Below, one piece after another: positions 41,816 through 49,290 of a stretch of DNA of 64,000 nt (positions within the stretch are counted from its first letter, which is position 1; the number at the start of each line of letters is the position of its first letter). This DNA is from Candidatus Gastranaerophilales bacterium (GTDB taxonomy: Bacteria > Cyanobacteriota > Vampirovibrionia > Gastranaerophilales > Gastranaerophilaceae): contig CALUVG010000005.1 in assembly GCA_944324165.1 (NCBI GenBank), positions 29,350-93,349 on the forward strand. Reading direction: 5' to 3'. The translations under genes and the position numbers were made by a program. The notes below the pieces were generated by a model. It was not told the DNA's origin, did no database searches, and saw only the letters and a program-made list of their open reading frames with translations.

Positions 41816-43459
41816 CTATTTTGCCGGCTTTTTATAGATAAAAAATCCGAAATTTGAGCCAAAAGAGGCGGCAGGTGAGTAGTTTTGCATAACGTAGCCG
41901 CAAAAGTCATTTGCATAATCTCTGCAAATATAGCCGGTATTATAGTCTTCCATTTTTTGATTGTTAAATATTATGTAATCCGGCGGATTTTGTTTAAAGT
42001 GTTTGATAAGCTTTTCATCACCAAAGGTTTCGATATACAGGGGTATCAGAGAATTATAATAATCGTCACTTATTCGTGATGTGTTTGATAAAAAGTTTAG
42101 TATTAAACCTTCAGGGAATACTGTCATTTTTCCGGTATCGTTGTTATTTAGATAGTTGATAGTGCTGTTTATAGGAGAGGCAAACTCTTTTGATGTGTAA
42201 ATTTTTCCACGGGGACTTAATATCCTCGTGTTTAATAGTTTTAGCGGTTTGATATTGAAAAGAAAAAAACACAGGCTTGTGACAAGAACAAAAATTGCTG
42301 CGGCTTTTTCATATTTTTTATCAAGCATGGTAAAAAGAAGACTAAAAAATGCTATTAGTACAAGAGAACAGTAGTAGTTTCCGTAATTCAGCGGAGTAAG
42401 CCCCCATAATGATTTCAGGCTTAAGGCTGCTGCGCTCAGAATTAAGAGGAGAAGTTGAGAGGATGACTTTATGTATTTAAACTTTATTATTGCTAAAATT
42501 ATTGTTGCGCCAATGAGGAAAGCAAAAATTGCAGGATTTGCAAGTTTAAAAGTAATAATCGCTCCGATTAAGGTTAAAAAGAAACACGCTTCTTTATTTT
42601 TAGGATAATAATATATACCGCATAAAATTAGTCCAAAACAAATAGCAGCTTTTATAAAGTTTACTACCCAGTAAATCAATATAGGAATTGAAAACAATAC
42701 GCCTGAATGCTTATAAAAATAATACAATGAAGATGTATGCATCATGGTGCTTATAGCTTGAAAATTATTAATTAAATCCGAAATTTGCAACCCCTGTGCA
42801 AAAAGAATACCAAAACTTACAATCGGGGCAGCGATAAAAGCTGTTAAGGCTTTAAGAATAACTTTTAAGTTTTTTGTGCAGAAAGCAATGGTCAAAATAA
42901 TCAGACTGAAAAGGAAAAATTCATATTTACATGCAACCGCGCAGCCGCTTAAAAAAGCTGATAAGTATAAATAATGCGGCTTGTTGTTTTCTTTAAACAT
43001 CAATAACGATAACAGAGAAAACATGCTTAACAATGTGCCGTAAAGCATAGCCCATGAATATGGGAATGTGTAGTTGAACAGGTGAGTTGCACAAATTCCT
43101 GTCGCGATAGTGAAAACTCCGACAGAAAAACTCAAAATTGGTGCAAGAAAGCGTTTTGCAATTAAATAAACTGCTGTCACAATACCGATAGAGCAAACTG
43201 CTCCGGATAAATATAGAGTGCTTAGTTTTATTCCAAATAACTTGTACAAAAGAGCATTACACAAATACGACAGAGGACCGTAAATATTAAATAAGTCTTT
43301 GTACAAAACTTTTCCGTTCAAAATTCTTTCCGGATAATAAACTTCACGCCCGACATCCAATAGAATATTTGCGTAATGTCCGCAAAATACAGCAATTCCG
43401 ACGATACACAAAATCCAAAGGGCAATTAAATATAAATTTTCTTTTATAAAAGCTTTCAT
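41816..43459 (-). CDS. multi-pass GT-C-type glycosyltransferase
   Basis: The start at 43459 is supported by a -10-like TGTTACATT ending 11 nt upstream; a TTG 48 nt further up overlaps that promoter. The 547-residue protein has about 11 membrane helices. The first loop reads LDVGREVYYPERILNGKVLY, similar to the PMT_2/ArnT donor loop, though the usual D-E pair is replaced by D-V-G-R-E. It ends with a soluble C-terminal domain. It likely transfers a sugar from a polyprenyl-linked donor to a surface acceptor. Neighbours give no further clue. Confidence 0.75.
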   Translation of the reverse strand: MKAFIKENLYLIALWILCIVGIAVFCGHYANILLDVGREVYYPERILNGKVLYKDLFNIYGPLSYLCNALLYKLFGIKLSTLYLSGAVCSIGIVTAVYLIAKRFLAPILSFSVGVFTIATGICATHLFNYTFPYSWAMLYGTLLSMFSLLSLLMFKENNKPHYLYLSAFLSGCAVACKYEFFLFSLIILTIAFCTKNLKVILKALTAFIAAPIVSFGILFAQGLQISDLINNFQAISTMMHTSSLYYFYKHSGVLFSIPILIYWVVNFIKAAICFGLILCGIYYYPKNKEACFFLTLIGAIITFKLANPAIFAFLIGATIILAIIKFKYIKSSSQLLLLILSAAALSLKSLWGLTPLNYGNYYCSLVLIAFFSLLFTMLDKKYEKAAAIFVLVTSLCFFLFNIKPLKLLNTRILSPRGKIYTSKEFASPINSTINYLNNNDTGKMTVFPEGLILNFLSNTSRISDDYYNSLIPLYIETFGDEKLIKHFKQNPPDYIIFNNQKMEDYNTGYICRDYANDFCGYVMQNYSPAASFGSNFGFFIYKKPAK

Positions 43460-43542
43460 ATTAATGAAATGTAACAAAAATTCTAAAATCGGGCAATATT
43501 TTGACAAAAAGTTACTTTATAAAATCAGGTAGGTATGTAATT

Positions 43543-43893
43543 ATGGCTTATGGTGTAAATTCAATAGTAAATGATTTGGTTAATCACGGAATAATAGGGT
43601 TTGATACAGGCATGAAGGTTATGGGGCAGACCCCTGTGCTGGATGAACATTATCCGCATGAAGCTCCAAAATTGAAACCACAGCCCAAAAAAGATGAAGT
43701 TATAAAAGAGAACGACAGTCTTTCTGTTGCAACAAATCCAAAATGGAAAAAAGTTCTGTTTGGAACCCTTGCGGTTGCAGGACTTATTTTTGGAGGATAT
43801 AAATTCAGAACAAAATTAATGCCGCTTATTCAAAAAGGCTGGCAAGGATTGGTTAATCTGGTTAAGAAACCTTTCCGACGCTCAACTCCATAA
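43543..43893 (+). CDS. small membrane-anchored hypothetical protein
   Basis: The start at 43543 is preferred because AGGTAGG lies about 9 nt upstream; a TTG at 43501 would add 14 unlikely residues. The 116-residue protein has a polar N-terminal half with PKLKPQPKKDE, one transmembrane helix (VLFGTLAVAGLIFGGY), and a basic tail (VNLVKKPFRRS). It is probably a single-pass inner-membrane protein. Its last 32 bp overlap the end of aroB. The family is not recognised. Confidence 0.65.
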   Translation: MAYGVNSIVNDLVNHGIIGFDTGMKVMGQTPVLDEHYPHEAPKLKPQPKKDEVIKENDSLSVATNPKWKKVLFGTLAVAGLIFGGYKFRTKLMPLIQKGWQGLVNLVKKPFRRSTP

Positions 43894-44947
43894 GCTCCGG
43901 CACCGTAAATTCAAAAATTTCGACGGTTGAATAATCTACAGGCAGGACAAATGTAATTTTGTCCGAGGATGCTTTTTTGTCTAACTTCATTATTTCAATC
44001 ATTTTGTCATTATTGAATGACGGAAGTTTTTCGAAGTTGAATTTTTTAAAAATATCCTGTGCATAAAATTCGTAGTTTTTGTCTATAAGTCCTTTTTGTA
44101 CTGCCAGTTTGAACGCATATCGCATGCCTTCTACAACCGCCTCGCCGTGTGTGTATTTTTTATATTTGGTGATTTTTTCTATTGCGTGCCCGTATGTGTG
44201 TCCAAAGTTTAAAATACGGCGTAAACCGCCTTCTTTTTCATCCTTTTCTACAACAGAAATTTTTAAACTAACGCAGATTTTAACAAGTTCTTTCAAAACT
44301 TTTGCATCACGATTTATAATTTTATCAGTGTTGTCATTGAGAAAGTTTGTCAGATTGTAATCTTCACATTTACAGCTTTTTTCGATAAATGCATATTTTA
44401 CAACTTCACCAAGTCCTGTTTTGAATTGCCTGTCATCAAGCGATTTAAGAAAGTTTGTGTTTATAAAAACGGCTTTTGGCTGATAAAAAGTTCCTACAAG
44501 ATTTTTACCGAAATCTGTATCAATACCTGTTTTTCCGCCAACGGAACTGTCAACACAGGCAAGCAGGGTTGTTGGAATTTGAATAAAATCAATGCCGCGC
44601 ATATAAGTTGATGCCGCAAATCCTGTCAGGTCACCTGCAACTCCCCCGCCAATTGCAATAAGTGCATCTTTTCTTGTCAATTGCATTTTTAATGCCCGTT
44701 CAAGAATTTTTTTATAATTGTTAAAATTTTTTTCTTTTTCGCCGTCTTTTAATACAAAAATATTTTCTTTTGCAAACCCCAAAGTCTGTCCGTATAGCCT
44801 ATATACTTTTTCTGAGATGACAACTAAAAATTTTGACCCCCTTAAACAGGATAAAACTTTATCTTTTAATGAGGAGATGTCTTCATTATCAATATAAATC
44901 GGGTATGAATATTCTCCTGATGTGATGTTTACGGAAAGGTTAATCAT
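43862..44947 (-). CDS. aroB: 3-dehydroquinate synthase
   Basis: The 361-residue protein has the NAD-binding GGGVAGDLTGFAAST (residues 100-114), the active-site IPTTLLACVDSSVGGKTGID, and metal ligands in FGHTYGHAIEK and HGEAVVEGM. AroB converts DAHP into 3-dehydroquinate, step two of the shikimate pathway. It starts 8 bp inside the end of aroK, so translation is coupled. Its end overlaps a convergent small gene by 32 bp. Confidence 0.96.
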   Translation of the reverse strand: MINLSVNITSGEYSYPIYIDNEDISSLKDKVLSCLRGSKFLVVISEKVYRLYGQTLGFAKENIFVLKDGEKEKNFNNYKKILERALKMQLTRKDALIAIGGGVAGDLTGFAASTYMRGIDFIQIPTTLLACVDSSVGGKTGIDTDFGKNLVGTFYQPKAVFINTNFLKSLDDRQFKTGLGEVVKYAFIEKSCKCEDYNLTNFLNDNTDKIINRDAKVLKELVKICVSLKISVVEKDEKEGGLRRILNFGHTYGHAIEKITKYKKYTHGEAVVEGMRYAFKLAVQKGLIDKNYEFYAQDIFKKFNFEKLPSFNNDKMIEIMKLDKKASSDKITFVLPVDYSTVEIFEFTVPELMELSVGKVS

Positions 44948-45452
44948 TAATAACTCCCAGAATTTCTTTGACTATATTATCCGGAGTTTTGCCGTTTGTG
45001 TCAATAATTTTTGCGGCTTTTTCATAATTCTTTTTGCGTTTTTCCATTATTTCGGTAATTTTTTCTATTGAGAAATTTTTTCTTAAAAGCGGTCTGTGAA
45101 CTTCTTCTTTTATACGGTTGTAAATTTCCTGCGGAGTTGCCTTGAGGTATATTGTGAAACTCGTTTCATCAAGCAGTTGTCGTGTTTGCGGGTTTTCAAA
45201 CGCGCCGCCGCCAAGCGAAATTATTTGTTTTTCTTTTTCGCAGCAGCGTTTAATTTTTTCACTTTCAAGCATTCTGAAATGCGGTTCACCGTATCTCAGG
45301 AATATTTCAGAAATTTTTTTGCCTGTGGATTTTTCAATTTCTTCATCAATATCAACATATGAAAATTCCGGCAAAACTTTGCTCAACTCTTTACCGATAG
45401 TTGTTTTGCCGCACCCCATCATTCCTATAAAAGCTATATTTTTCTTTTTCAT
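44940..45452 (-). CDS. aroK: shikimate kinase
   Basis: The ATG at 45452 follows TACAAT by 7 nt, so the message appears leaderless; an ATG 27 nt upstream is inside the promoter. The 170-residue kinase has P-loop GMMGCGKTTIG (residues 9-19), the shikimate-binding DIDEEIEK and RYGEPHFRMLE, and the SLGGGAFENPQTR segment; the LID has HRPLLRK. It phosphorylates shikimate using ATP. It is first in the aroK-aroB operon. Confidence 0.95.
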   Translation of the reverse strand: MKKKNIAFIGMMGCGKTTIGKELSKVLPEFSYVDIDEEIEKSTGKKISEIFLRYGEPHFRMLESEKIKRCCEKEKQIISLGGGAFENPQTRQLLDETSFTIYLKATPQEIYNRIKEEVHRPLLRKNFSIEKITEIMEKRKKNYEKAAKIIDTNGKTPDNIVKEILGVIND

Positions 45453-45486
45453 TAATATTATTGTACTATAAAAATTCACGGAAGGG

Positions 45487-45515
45487 TTGAAAATTTACAA
45501 AAGATATGAAATAAT
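45487..45515 (+). promoter_or_regulatory. promoter conserved between the two poly-G genes
   Basis: TTGAAA (45487-45492), 17 bp, then AATAAT (45510-45515). The same arrangement occurs at 63738-63766 ahead of the second poly-G gene. Confidence 0.6.
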
Positions 45516-45548
45516 AAATATATGAAGAATCAACCGCGAGGAGTTTTG

Positions 45549-45749
45549 ATGGTTGAAAAACAGGCAGAAGAACAAAAACATACAGTAGACAGGGGTTTCT
45601 ACCCCAACAAAAAGAATTTTGCAACGCAAAATTCCTGTGGTTTTGAAAATTGGGACTGCGAACATATAGTAGTTACTCCACTCACTACTGCCCTGTATGA
45701 GGCTCAAACCCGCATGAATAGTGCATTTGCGGGGGGGGGGGGTATCTAA
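45549..45749 (+). CDS. poly-G-tract (probably phase-variable) small protein, current frame ends after the tract
   Basis: GAGGAG lies 5 nt before the ATG at 45549. The 66-residue product starts MVEKQAEEQKHTV and ends TRMNSAFAGGGG then Ile and stop, the glycines being encoded by a run of 12 G's at 45731-45742. The gene at 63796 is a paralogue: same promoter layout, MAEK start, TPL(S/T)T core and an identical MNSAFAGGGG ending at its own G run. If the tract loses one G, the frame continues to 46005; if it gains one, to 46018. So the present length gives the short form of a likely slippage switch. Function unknown. Confidence 0.65.
   Translation: MVEKQAEEQKHTVDRGFYPNKKNFATQNSCGFENWDCEHIVVTPLTTALYEAQTRMNSAFAGGGGI
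45731..45742 (+). repeat. poly-G homopolymer of 12
   Basis: Twelve consecutive G's occur in an AT-rich genome. Such tracts are prone to slipped-strand mispairing. It lies inside the coding frame of the 45549 gene. Confidence 0.95.
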
Positions 45750-46077
45750 CTTCAAGCCCCACAAGGCTTTCAGGTACACGAAGTGTACTCTTACATATGG
45801 AAAACGGCTCAAGAAGTGCAGTCAACGCCAATTATGTCATCCCGCAACAGGTTGCGAGCAGAGGGCAGACCAGTCTGCTCTTACACTCAGACTTCCGCTC
45901 AAGAAGTGCAGTCAACACCGGTTGCGTCATCCCGCAACAGTTTCGACGCGATACACCATATTTGTCGCTTTGCGGGATCTCAAACAAAAATTCGACACAA
46001 GTTAAAATACTTGTGTGAAAGTGTATAAATTTTCAAAAAGTGAACTATTAAATAGAAAAAAGACGTTAAGACGATAA
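45750..46077 (+). other. region open in all three plus frames after the poly-G tract
   Basis: Frames ending at 46005, 46018 and 46028 each run through the 90-bp repeat. Two of them are exactly those reached from the 45549 gene with one fewer or one more G. This is where an extended product would be coded. AT-rich sequence follows from 46010 to 46063. Confidence 0.6.
45788..45940 (+). repeat. tandem direct repeat, 90-bp period
   Basis: A 63-nt block at 45788-45850 recurs at 45878-45940; both copies contain CTCAAGAAGTGCAGTCAAC and end ATCCCGCAACAG. The period of 90 preserves all reading frames. The GC content is higher than the surroundings. Confidence 0.85.
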
Positions 46078-46215
46078 GACGTGTCTTGGATTTGCTTCAC
46101 GCTCGCAGAGTTTCGCCTATTGTGCTTATGCACAAGCCGGCTCAATCTGCTCGCTACCCGGATTTGCTCACATTCGTTCGCTCCATCCGTACGCAAATCC
46201 GCTAACGTCTTAACG
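46064..46215. mobile_element. 152-bp foldable inverted-repeat element (MITE-like)
   Basis: Perfect 10-bp ends CGTTAAGACG (46064-46073) and CGTCTTAACG (46206-46215) enclose inner arms GGATTTGC (46088-46095) and GCAAATCC (46193-46200). The interior is GC-rich and has no gene. The motif AGACGTTAAGA at its left end recurs at 63647-63657 upstream of the second poly-G gene. Confidence 0.55.
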
Positions 46216-46467
46216 ACTTCAAAAGCAGCGTTTACGTTAGCCGAAGGCAGGCTAGCCTGCACCACCACTCAAGCGACCGCTAAAGCCGCCTTTACCCTTG
46301 CCGAGGTGCTAATCACCCTCGCGATTATTGGCGTGGTGGCAGTGCTGACAGTACCAGCGTTAATACAGAATTATAATGAAAAAGCATGGGAAACTGCAAA
46401 AAGTGTATTTGAGAAAAGGCTGGAAGTTGCCGTAAAACAGTTAAATACAGAAGAAAAACTATTTTAA
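46078..46467 (+). pseudogene. truncated type IV prepilin fragment with duplicated signal motif
   Basis: The frame encodes KAAFTLAEG near codon 50 and, 20 codons later, KAAFTLAEVLITLAIIGVVA, the prepilin helix, then a segment matching residues 40-66 of the 12013-13101 prepilin (SVFEKRLEVAVKQLNTEEKL). It stops at 46467, far short of the 240-362 residues of intact relatives. The N-terminal 45 codons come from the foldable element and have only a GTG start without RBS. It is probably a dead remnant, or a silent cassette. Confidence 0.65.
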
Positions 46468-46638
46468 CTGGGTGACTTCTTCAATTTCGTTAAGCAGGTT
46501 TGTTATTTTATTAATAATAATTTTATTCATTGTGGCATAATGTGTGCCTGCTGCCTCGTTCTGCTCCAATGCCTCCTGTAGCACTTGTTCAAGATCAAGT
46601 ATTTCTTCAAATGTCGTGATTATTGTTGTTTTGTTCAT
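46459..46638 (-). CDS. 59-residue hypothetical protein divergent from HTH gene
   Basis: Read on the minus strand, an ATG at 46638 opens 59 codons: MNKTTIITTFEEILDLEQVL at the start and NLLNEIEEVTQLK at the end. It is acidic and helical. The start lies 6 nt below two 18-nt direct repeats (46644-46681), which look like an operator, and it is divergent from the HTH gene at 46732. The small size and divergent HTH partner recall toxin-antitoxin or regulator-effector pairs; that is inference only. It overlaps the prepilin fragment by 9 bp. Confidence 0.5.
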   Translation of the reverse strand: MNKTTIITTFEEILDLEQVLQEALEQNEAAGTHYATMNKIIINKITNLLNEIEEVTQLK

Positions 46639-46643
46639 ATCTT

Positions 46644-46681
46644 TGTACTAAAACTTCCAATTATGTACTATAACTTCCAAT
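46644..46681. promoter_or_regulatory. two direct repeats, 20-bp period, candidate operator
   Basis: TGTACTAAAACTTCCAAT (46644-46661) and TGTACTATAACTTCCAAT (46664-46681) differ at one base. The 20-bp period is about two helical turns. They lie between the 59-residue gene and the HTH gene. Confidence 0.6.
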
Positions 46682-46704
46682 ATTGTATTATATTGGTTAA
46701 TATT
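46682..46704. promoter_or_regulatory. motif shared with the other small-HTH locus
   Basis: ATTGTATTATA followed by TTGGTTAATAT matches 13139-13161 upstream of the paralogous HTH gene. Confidence 0.45.
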
Positions 46705-46731
46705 TGTCAAATATACTAAGATATCATTAAT

Positions 46732-46941
46732 ATGGATATTCGTTCTGAAATAAAACATTTGATATCTCTAGAGGCAACGACTTTGACAAAAATAGCTGAA
46801 AGAATGTCAAATGAAAAACATGTAAACATGAAATTGAATAATTTGTCTAAAAAGTTGCGTAACAACACCATAAAATTTGCGGAAGTTGATGCGATAGCGG
46901 ATTTGTTGGGCTATGATATAAAGTTTGAGAAACGTAAGTAA
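46732..46941 (+). CDS. small HTH-like protein, paralogue of the 13203 gene product
   Basis: The 69-residue protein shares MDIR(N/S)E, the TTL-x-K-(V/I) helix, NNLSKKLRNNTIKFAEV (residues 38-54) and a YDIKFEKRK ending with the protein at 13203. Both are near prepilin genes and share an upstream motif. This copy is next to the truncated prepilin and divergent from the 59-residue gene. A short leader is likely; no RBS is evident. A bidirectional terminator follows 12 bp after the stop. Confidence 0.7.
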   Translation: MDIRSEIKHLISLEATTLTKIAERMSNEKHVNMKLNNLSKKLRNNTIKFAEVDAIADLLGYDIKFEKRK

Positions 46942-46953
46942 ATATTTAAAAAA

Positions 46954-46982
46954 AACGCCTCTAAAAATCAGAGGCGTTTTTT
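46954..46982. terminator. bidirectional intrinsic terminator
   Basis: Stem AACGCCTCT/AGAGGCGTT with a 7-nt loop, flanked by A's and TTTTTT, between the HTH gene and ctpA. Confidence 0.88.
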
Positions 46983-46995
46983 ATTGGAATACTAA

Positions 46996-48222
46996 TTAAT
47001 TACTTTTTATTGCAAAGGTATTTGTTCCTGTCATTTTTGATAAAACTTCTATTGCTTTTTTCAGTTGAACATCATTTTTGTTTTTAACATCTTCTTCTGT
47101 CAGTTCGACAACAATATCAGGCGTGATACCTTTTTTGTTGATATCTGTTCCGTTTGGAGTCAGATATTTTTGAATTGTGATGTTAATTCCTGCCTCATAA
47201 GGAAGTTTGTTAATTTCCTGTACAAGCCCTTTACCGAAAGATTGTTCACCAATTATAACGGCTCTGCCATTGTCTTTCATCGCCCCTGAGAAAATTTCGC
47301 TTGCTGAGGCTGACCCTTTGTTTATCAATACGACAACAGGTTTGTTAGTATATACCGTATGAGAGGCACGCTGGGTTTCTTTGTAACCGTCACGGTCTAC
47401 TGTACTTACAATTGTGCCGCCGTCAAGAAACATATCTGAGATGTATATTGCGTTACTCAACAAGCCTCCCGGGTTTGAGCGCAGGTCAATAATATAACCT
47501 TTTTTGTTTGGTGTGGAATTTAAAATGTCACCAAATTCTTTTGCTGCATTTCTGCTTATAAATGAACTTAGTCTGATATAGCAAAAGTCATCCGGTATTT
47601 TCATTTCAATCGGTAATTTTTGTGAAATAGATTTTACTTCAATTTCGGCACGTGTAATAGTATATTTTTTAGGTTCCATGTCTTTACGTTTTATAAGTAA
47701 AGTTACGGTTGTGCCTTCTTTACCGCGAATTTTATCGGCGGCTTTGTCTACTGTTATGCCTTTTGTGCTGACGCCGTCAATTTCAAGTATTTCATCATCT
47801 GCAAGCAGACCAGCTTTTTCTGCCGGAGTGTCTTCAATTGGCGCGATAACCATTAATTTGCCGTCTTTAACTCCGATTTGAATACCGATACCTTTTAGGG
47901 AACCGTTTATAGAACTTGTTTCTTCTGCAAATTCTTTTGGATCCAAAAATTTAGTATAAGGGTCATTCAAACTTGCGACCATTGTATTAATTGCAACATA
48001 AGCGTCTTCATTACTCATAATTACTTTGTCATATTTATGACGCCATTTGTTCCAATCCTGTTCATTGTTTGTTTGATCAACATATTTTGTGTTGATTAAA
48101 CGCCAGACGTTATCGTACAATTCAACAGGTGTGTATGCAAATACATTGTTTTTAACTACGCATCCAAATAAAAGTACAAATGCGCCAAGTGATATAATGC
48201 TTTTTTTCATAAAGTTTCTCAT
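46996..48222 (-). CDS. ctpA: carboxyl-terminal processing protease (S41 family)
   Basis: The 408-residue protein has an N-terminal signal (IISLGAFVLLFGCVV, possibly a lipobox). It then has a PDZ domain (GSLKGIGIQIGVKDGKLMV to VDKAADKIRGKEGTTVTLLI, residues 107-180) and the S41 domain. Catalytic Ser is in INKGSASASEIFSGA, and Lys in GEQSFGKGLVQ. Periplasmic C-terminal proteases trim or degrade envelope proteins. GGAGG lies 12 nt upstream of the first ATG; a second ATG is 4 codons in. It stands alone. Confidence 0.94.
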   Translation of the reverse strand: MRNFMKKSIISLGAFVLLFGCVVKNNVFAYTPVELYDNVWRLINTKYVDQTNNEQDWNKWRHKYDKVIMSNEDAYVAINTMVASLNDPYTKFLDPKEFAEETSSINGSLKGIGIQIGVKDGKLMVIAPIEDTPAEKAGLLADDEILEIDGVSTKGITVDKAADKIRGKEGTTVTLLIKRKDMEPKKYTITRAEIEVKSISQKLPIEMKIPDDFCYIRLSSFISRNAAKEFGDILNSTPNKKGYIIDLRSNPGGLLSNAIYISDMFLDGGTIVSTVDRDGYKETQRASHTVYTNKPVVVLINKGSASASEIFSGAMKDNGRAVIIGEQSFGKGLVQEINKLPYEAGINITIQKYLTPNGTDINKKGITPDIVVELTEEDVKNKNDVQLKKAIEVLSKMTGTNTFAIKSN

Positions 48223-48381
48223 TCTCTGTTTTTTCCTCCAAAAACTCTTAATTCCTACCAGCGGTTGTACAACTTATAAATTATAAGATGTTTTTTCTTA
48301 AAAAAAGTTTCCGAGATTTTGCCGGTTATAAAAGTTTTCTATTTGAATTATATCACAACATTTATGATTTTGGTATGTTTT

Positions 48382-49158
48382 TTACAAAAAGTCAATAACA
48401 ACAATTTGCGGCGGGCAGTTAAACCGCATAGCAAGAATGCTTGTGCCAAGTCCTCTTGAGACAAACATAGTTTTGTTGTTTTCTTTTATCAAGCCGTAAG
48501 CATATTTATTTCCGTATTTAGATGGAACAGTAAGAGGTTTCATAAAAGGAAAGACTATTTGTCCGCCATGTAGATGTCCTGCCAGAGTGAGAATTATACT
48601 TTTTTCATTTAAGTCAGGAAAGGTATCCGGAGAATGAGTCAGGACTATTGTCGGGTAAGAGGTATTTTTTAGTGCCTTATTGATATCGGCTTTACCTGTT
48701 TGAATATCATCAAGACCTGCAATATACAAATTGTCAATCTTTGTATTTTCATTGACTAAAACTTTTATACCATTACTTTCAAGGGCTTTAATAGCCTCTT
48801 CTTTTCCCTGCCAGCCGTCGTGGTTTCCGATTATACCTATTGTTGTGGCATTTATTTGACTAAGCTGAACGGCGATGTTTTCTATTGGCATAGAGCGTCC
48901 TTTTCTATGACCGTTTACATAATCCCCGCCGAGTAATACAATATCGGGTTTTTGCCTGTTAATTGTTCTGACAAGTTTCTTTAATCTTGCCATTTCATAT
49001 GGTTTTATATGAAGATCTGTTGCAAAAACAATACGTTTGTTTTTTAGAGACGGGCATTCAATTTGCAGCTTTTTCACAGTCAAAATATTGGGTTCTATAA
49101 CTAAAGCCCAGATAAATAAAATTAAAATAAAGCCTGTTGCATAATTAGATAAATTCAT
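48382..49158 (-). CDS. membrane-anchored metallophosphoesterase (YkuE/LpxG-like)
   Basis: The 258-residue protein has an N-terminal membrane helix (GFILILFIWALVIEP) and all calcineurin-like motifs: FATDLHI (residues 46-52), LLGGDYVNG, GIIGNHDGW, LTHSPD, and LAGHLHGGQI. YkuE-type enzymes and lipid A enzyme LpxG share this layout. LpxG cleaves UDP-2,3-diacylglucosamine, but the substrate here is unproven. TAATAT ends 6 nt before the ATG, so the message appears leaderless. Confidence 0.88.
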   Translation of the reverse strand: MNLSNYATGFILILFIWALVIEPNILTVKKLQIECPSLKNKRIVFATDLHIKPYEMARLKKLVRTINRQKPDIVLLGGDYVNGHRKGRSMPIENIAVQLSQINATTIGIIGNHDGWQGKEEAIKALESNGIKVLVNENTKIDNLYIAGLDDIQTGKADINKALKNTSYPTIVLTHSPDTFPDLNEKSIILTLAGHLHGGQIVFPFMKPLTVPSKYGNKYAYGLIKENNKTMFVSRGLGTSILAMRFNCPPQIVVIDFL

Positions 49159-49164
49159 AGATTA

Positions 49165-49175
49165 ATATTATCACA
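49165..49175 (-). promoter_or_regulatory. -10 region of phosphoesterase gene, leaderless
   Basis: On the minus strand TGTGATAATAT ends 6 nt before the ATG at 49158. Confidence 0.6.
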
Positions 49176-49232
49176 TATATTAGATTAGTTGTAAATATTT
49201 GTAACATATATTTTATATTTATATCAAATATA

Positions 49233-49260
49233 AAAAGAAATTTAATTAAAATGCCGTTAA
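49233..49260 (+). promoter_or_regulatory. sigma-28-like promoter (AAAAGAAA-N12-GCCGTTAA)
   Basis: GCCGTTAA (49253-49260) is one base from the classic sigma-28 -10 GCCGATAA. The spacing to the weaker -35 AAAAGAAA is again 12 nt. Confidence 0.45.
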
Positions 49261-49290
49261 ATAAAATGCAATTTAAAACTATGGTATGTA

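Noticed and set aside
45495..45812. 105-codon minus-strand frame across the poly-G gene
   Set aside because: No RBS; the plus-strand gene has a promoter, an RBS and a paralogue.
45788..45940. Possible CRISPR from the 90-bp-period repeat
   Set aside because: Only two 63-nt units separated by 27 nt; unit and spacer sizes are wrong and no cas gene is nearby.
46002..46268. 88-codon minus-strand frame across the foldable element
   Set aside because: It exists because the element's GC-rich inverted repeats lack stops in several frames; no RBS or family.
46644..46681. Possible CRISPR from short direct repeats
   Set aside because: Only two copies with a 2-nt gap and no spacer-sized unique sequence; better read as an operator. 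No cas gene is present.
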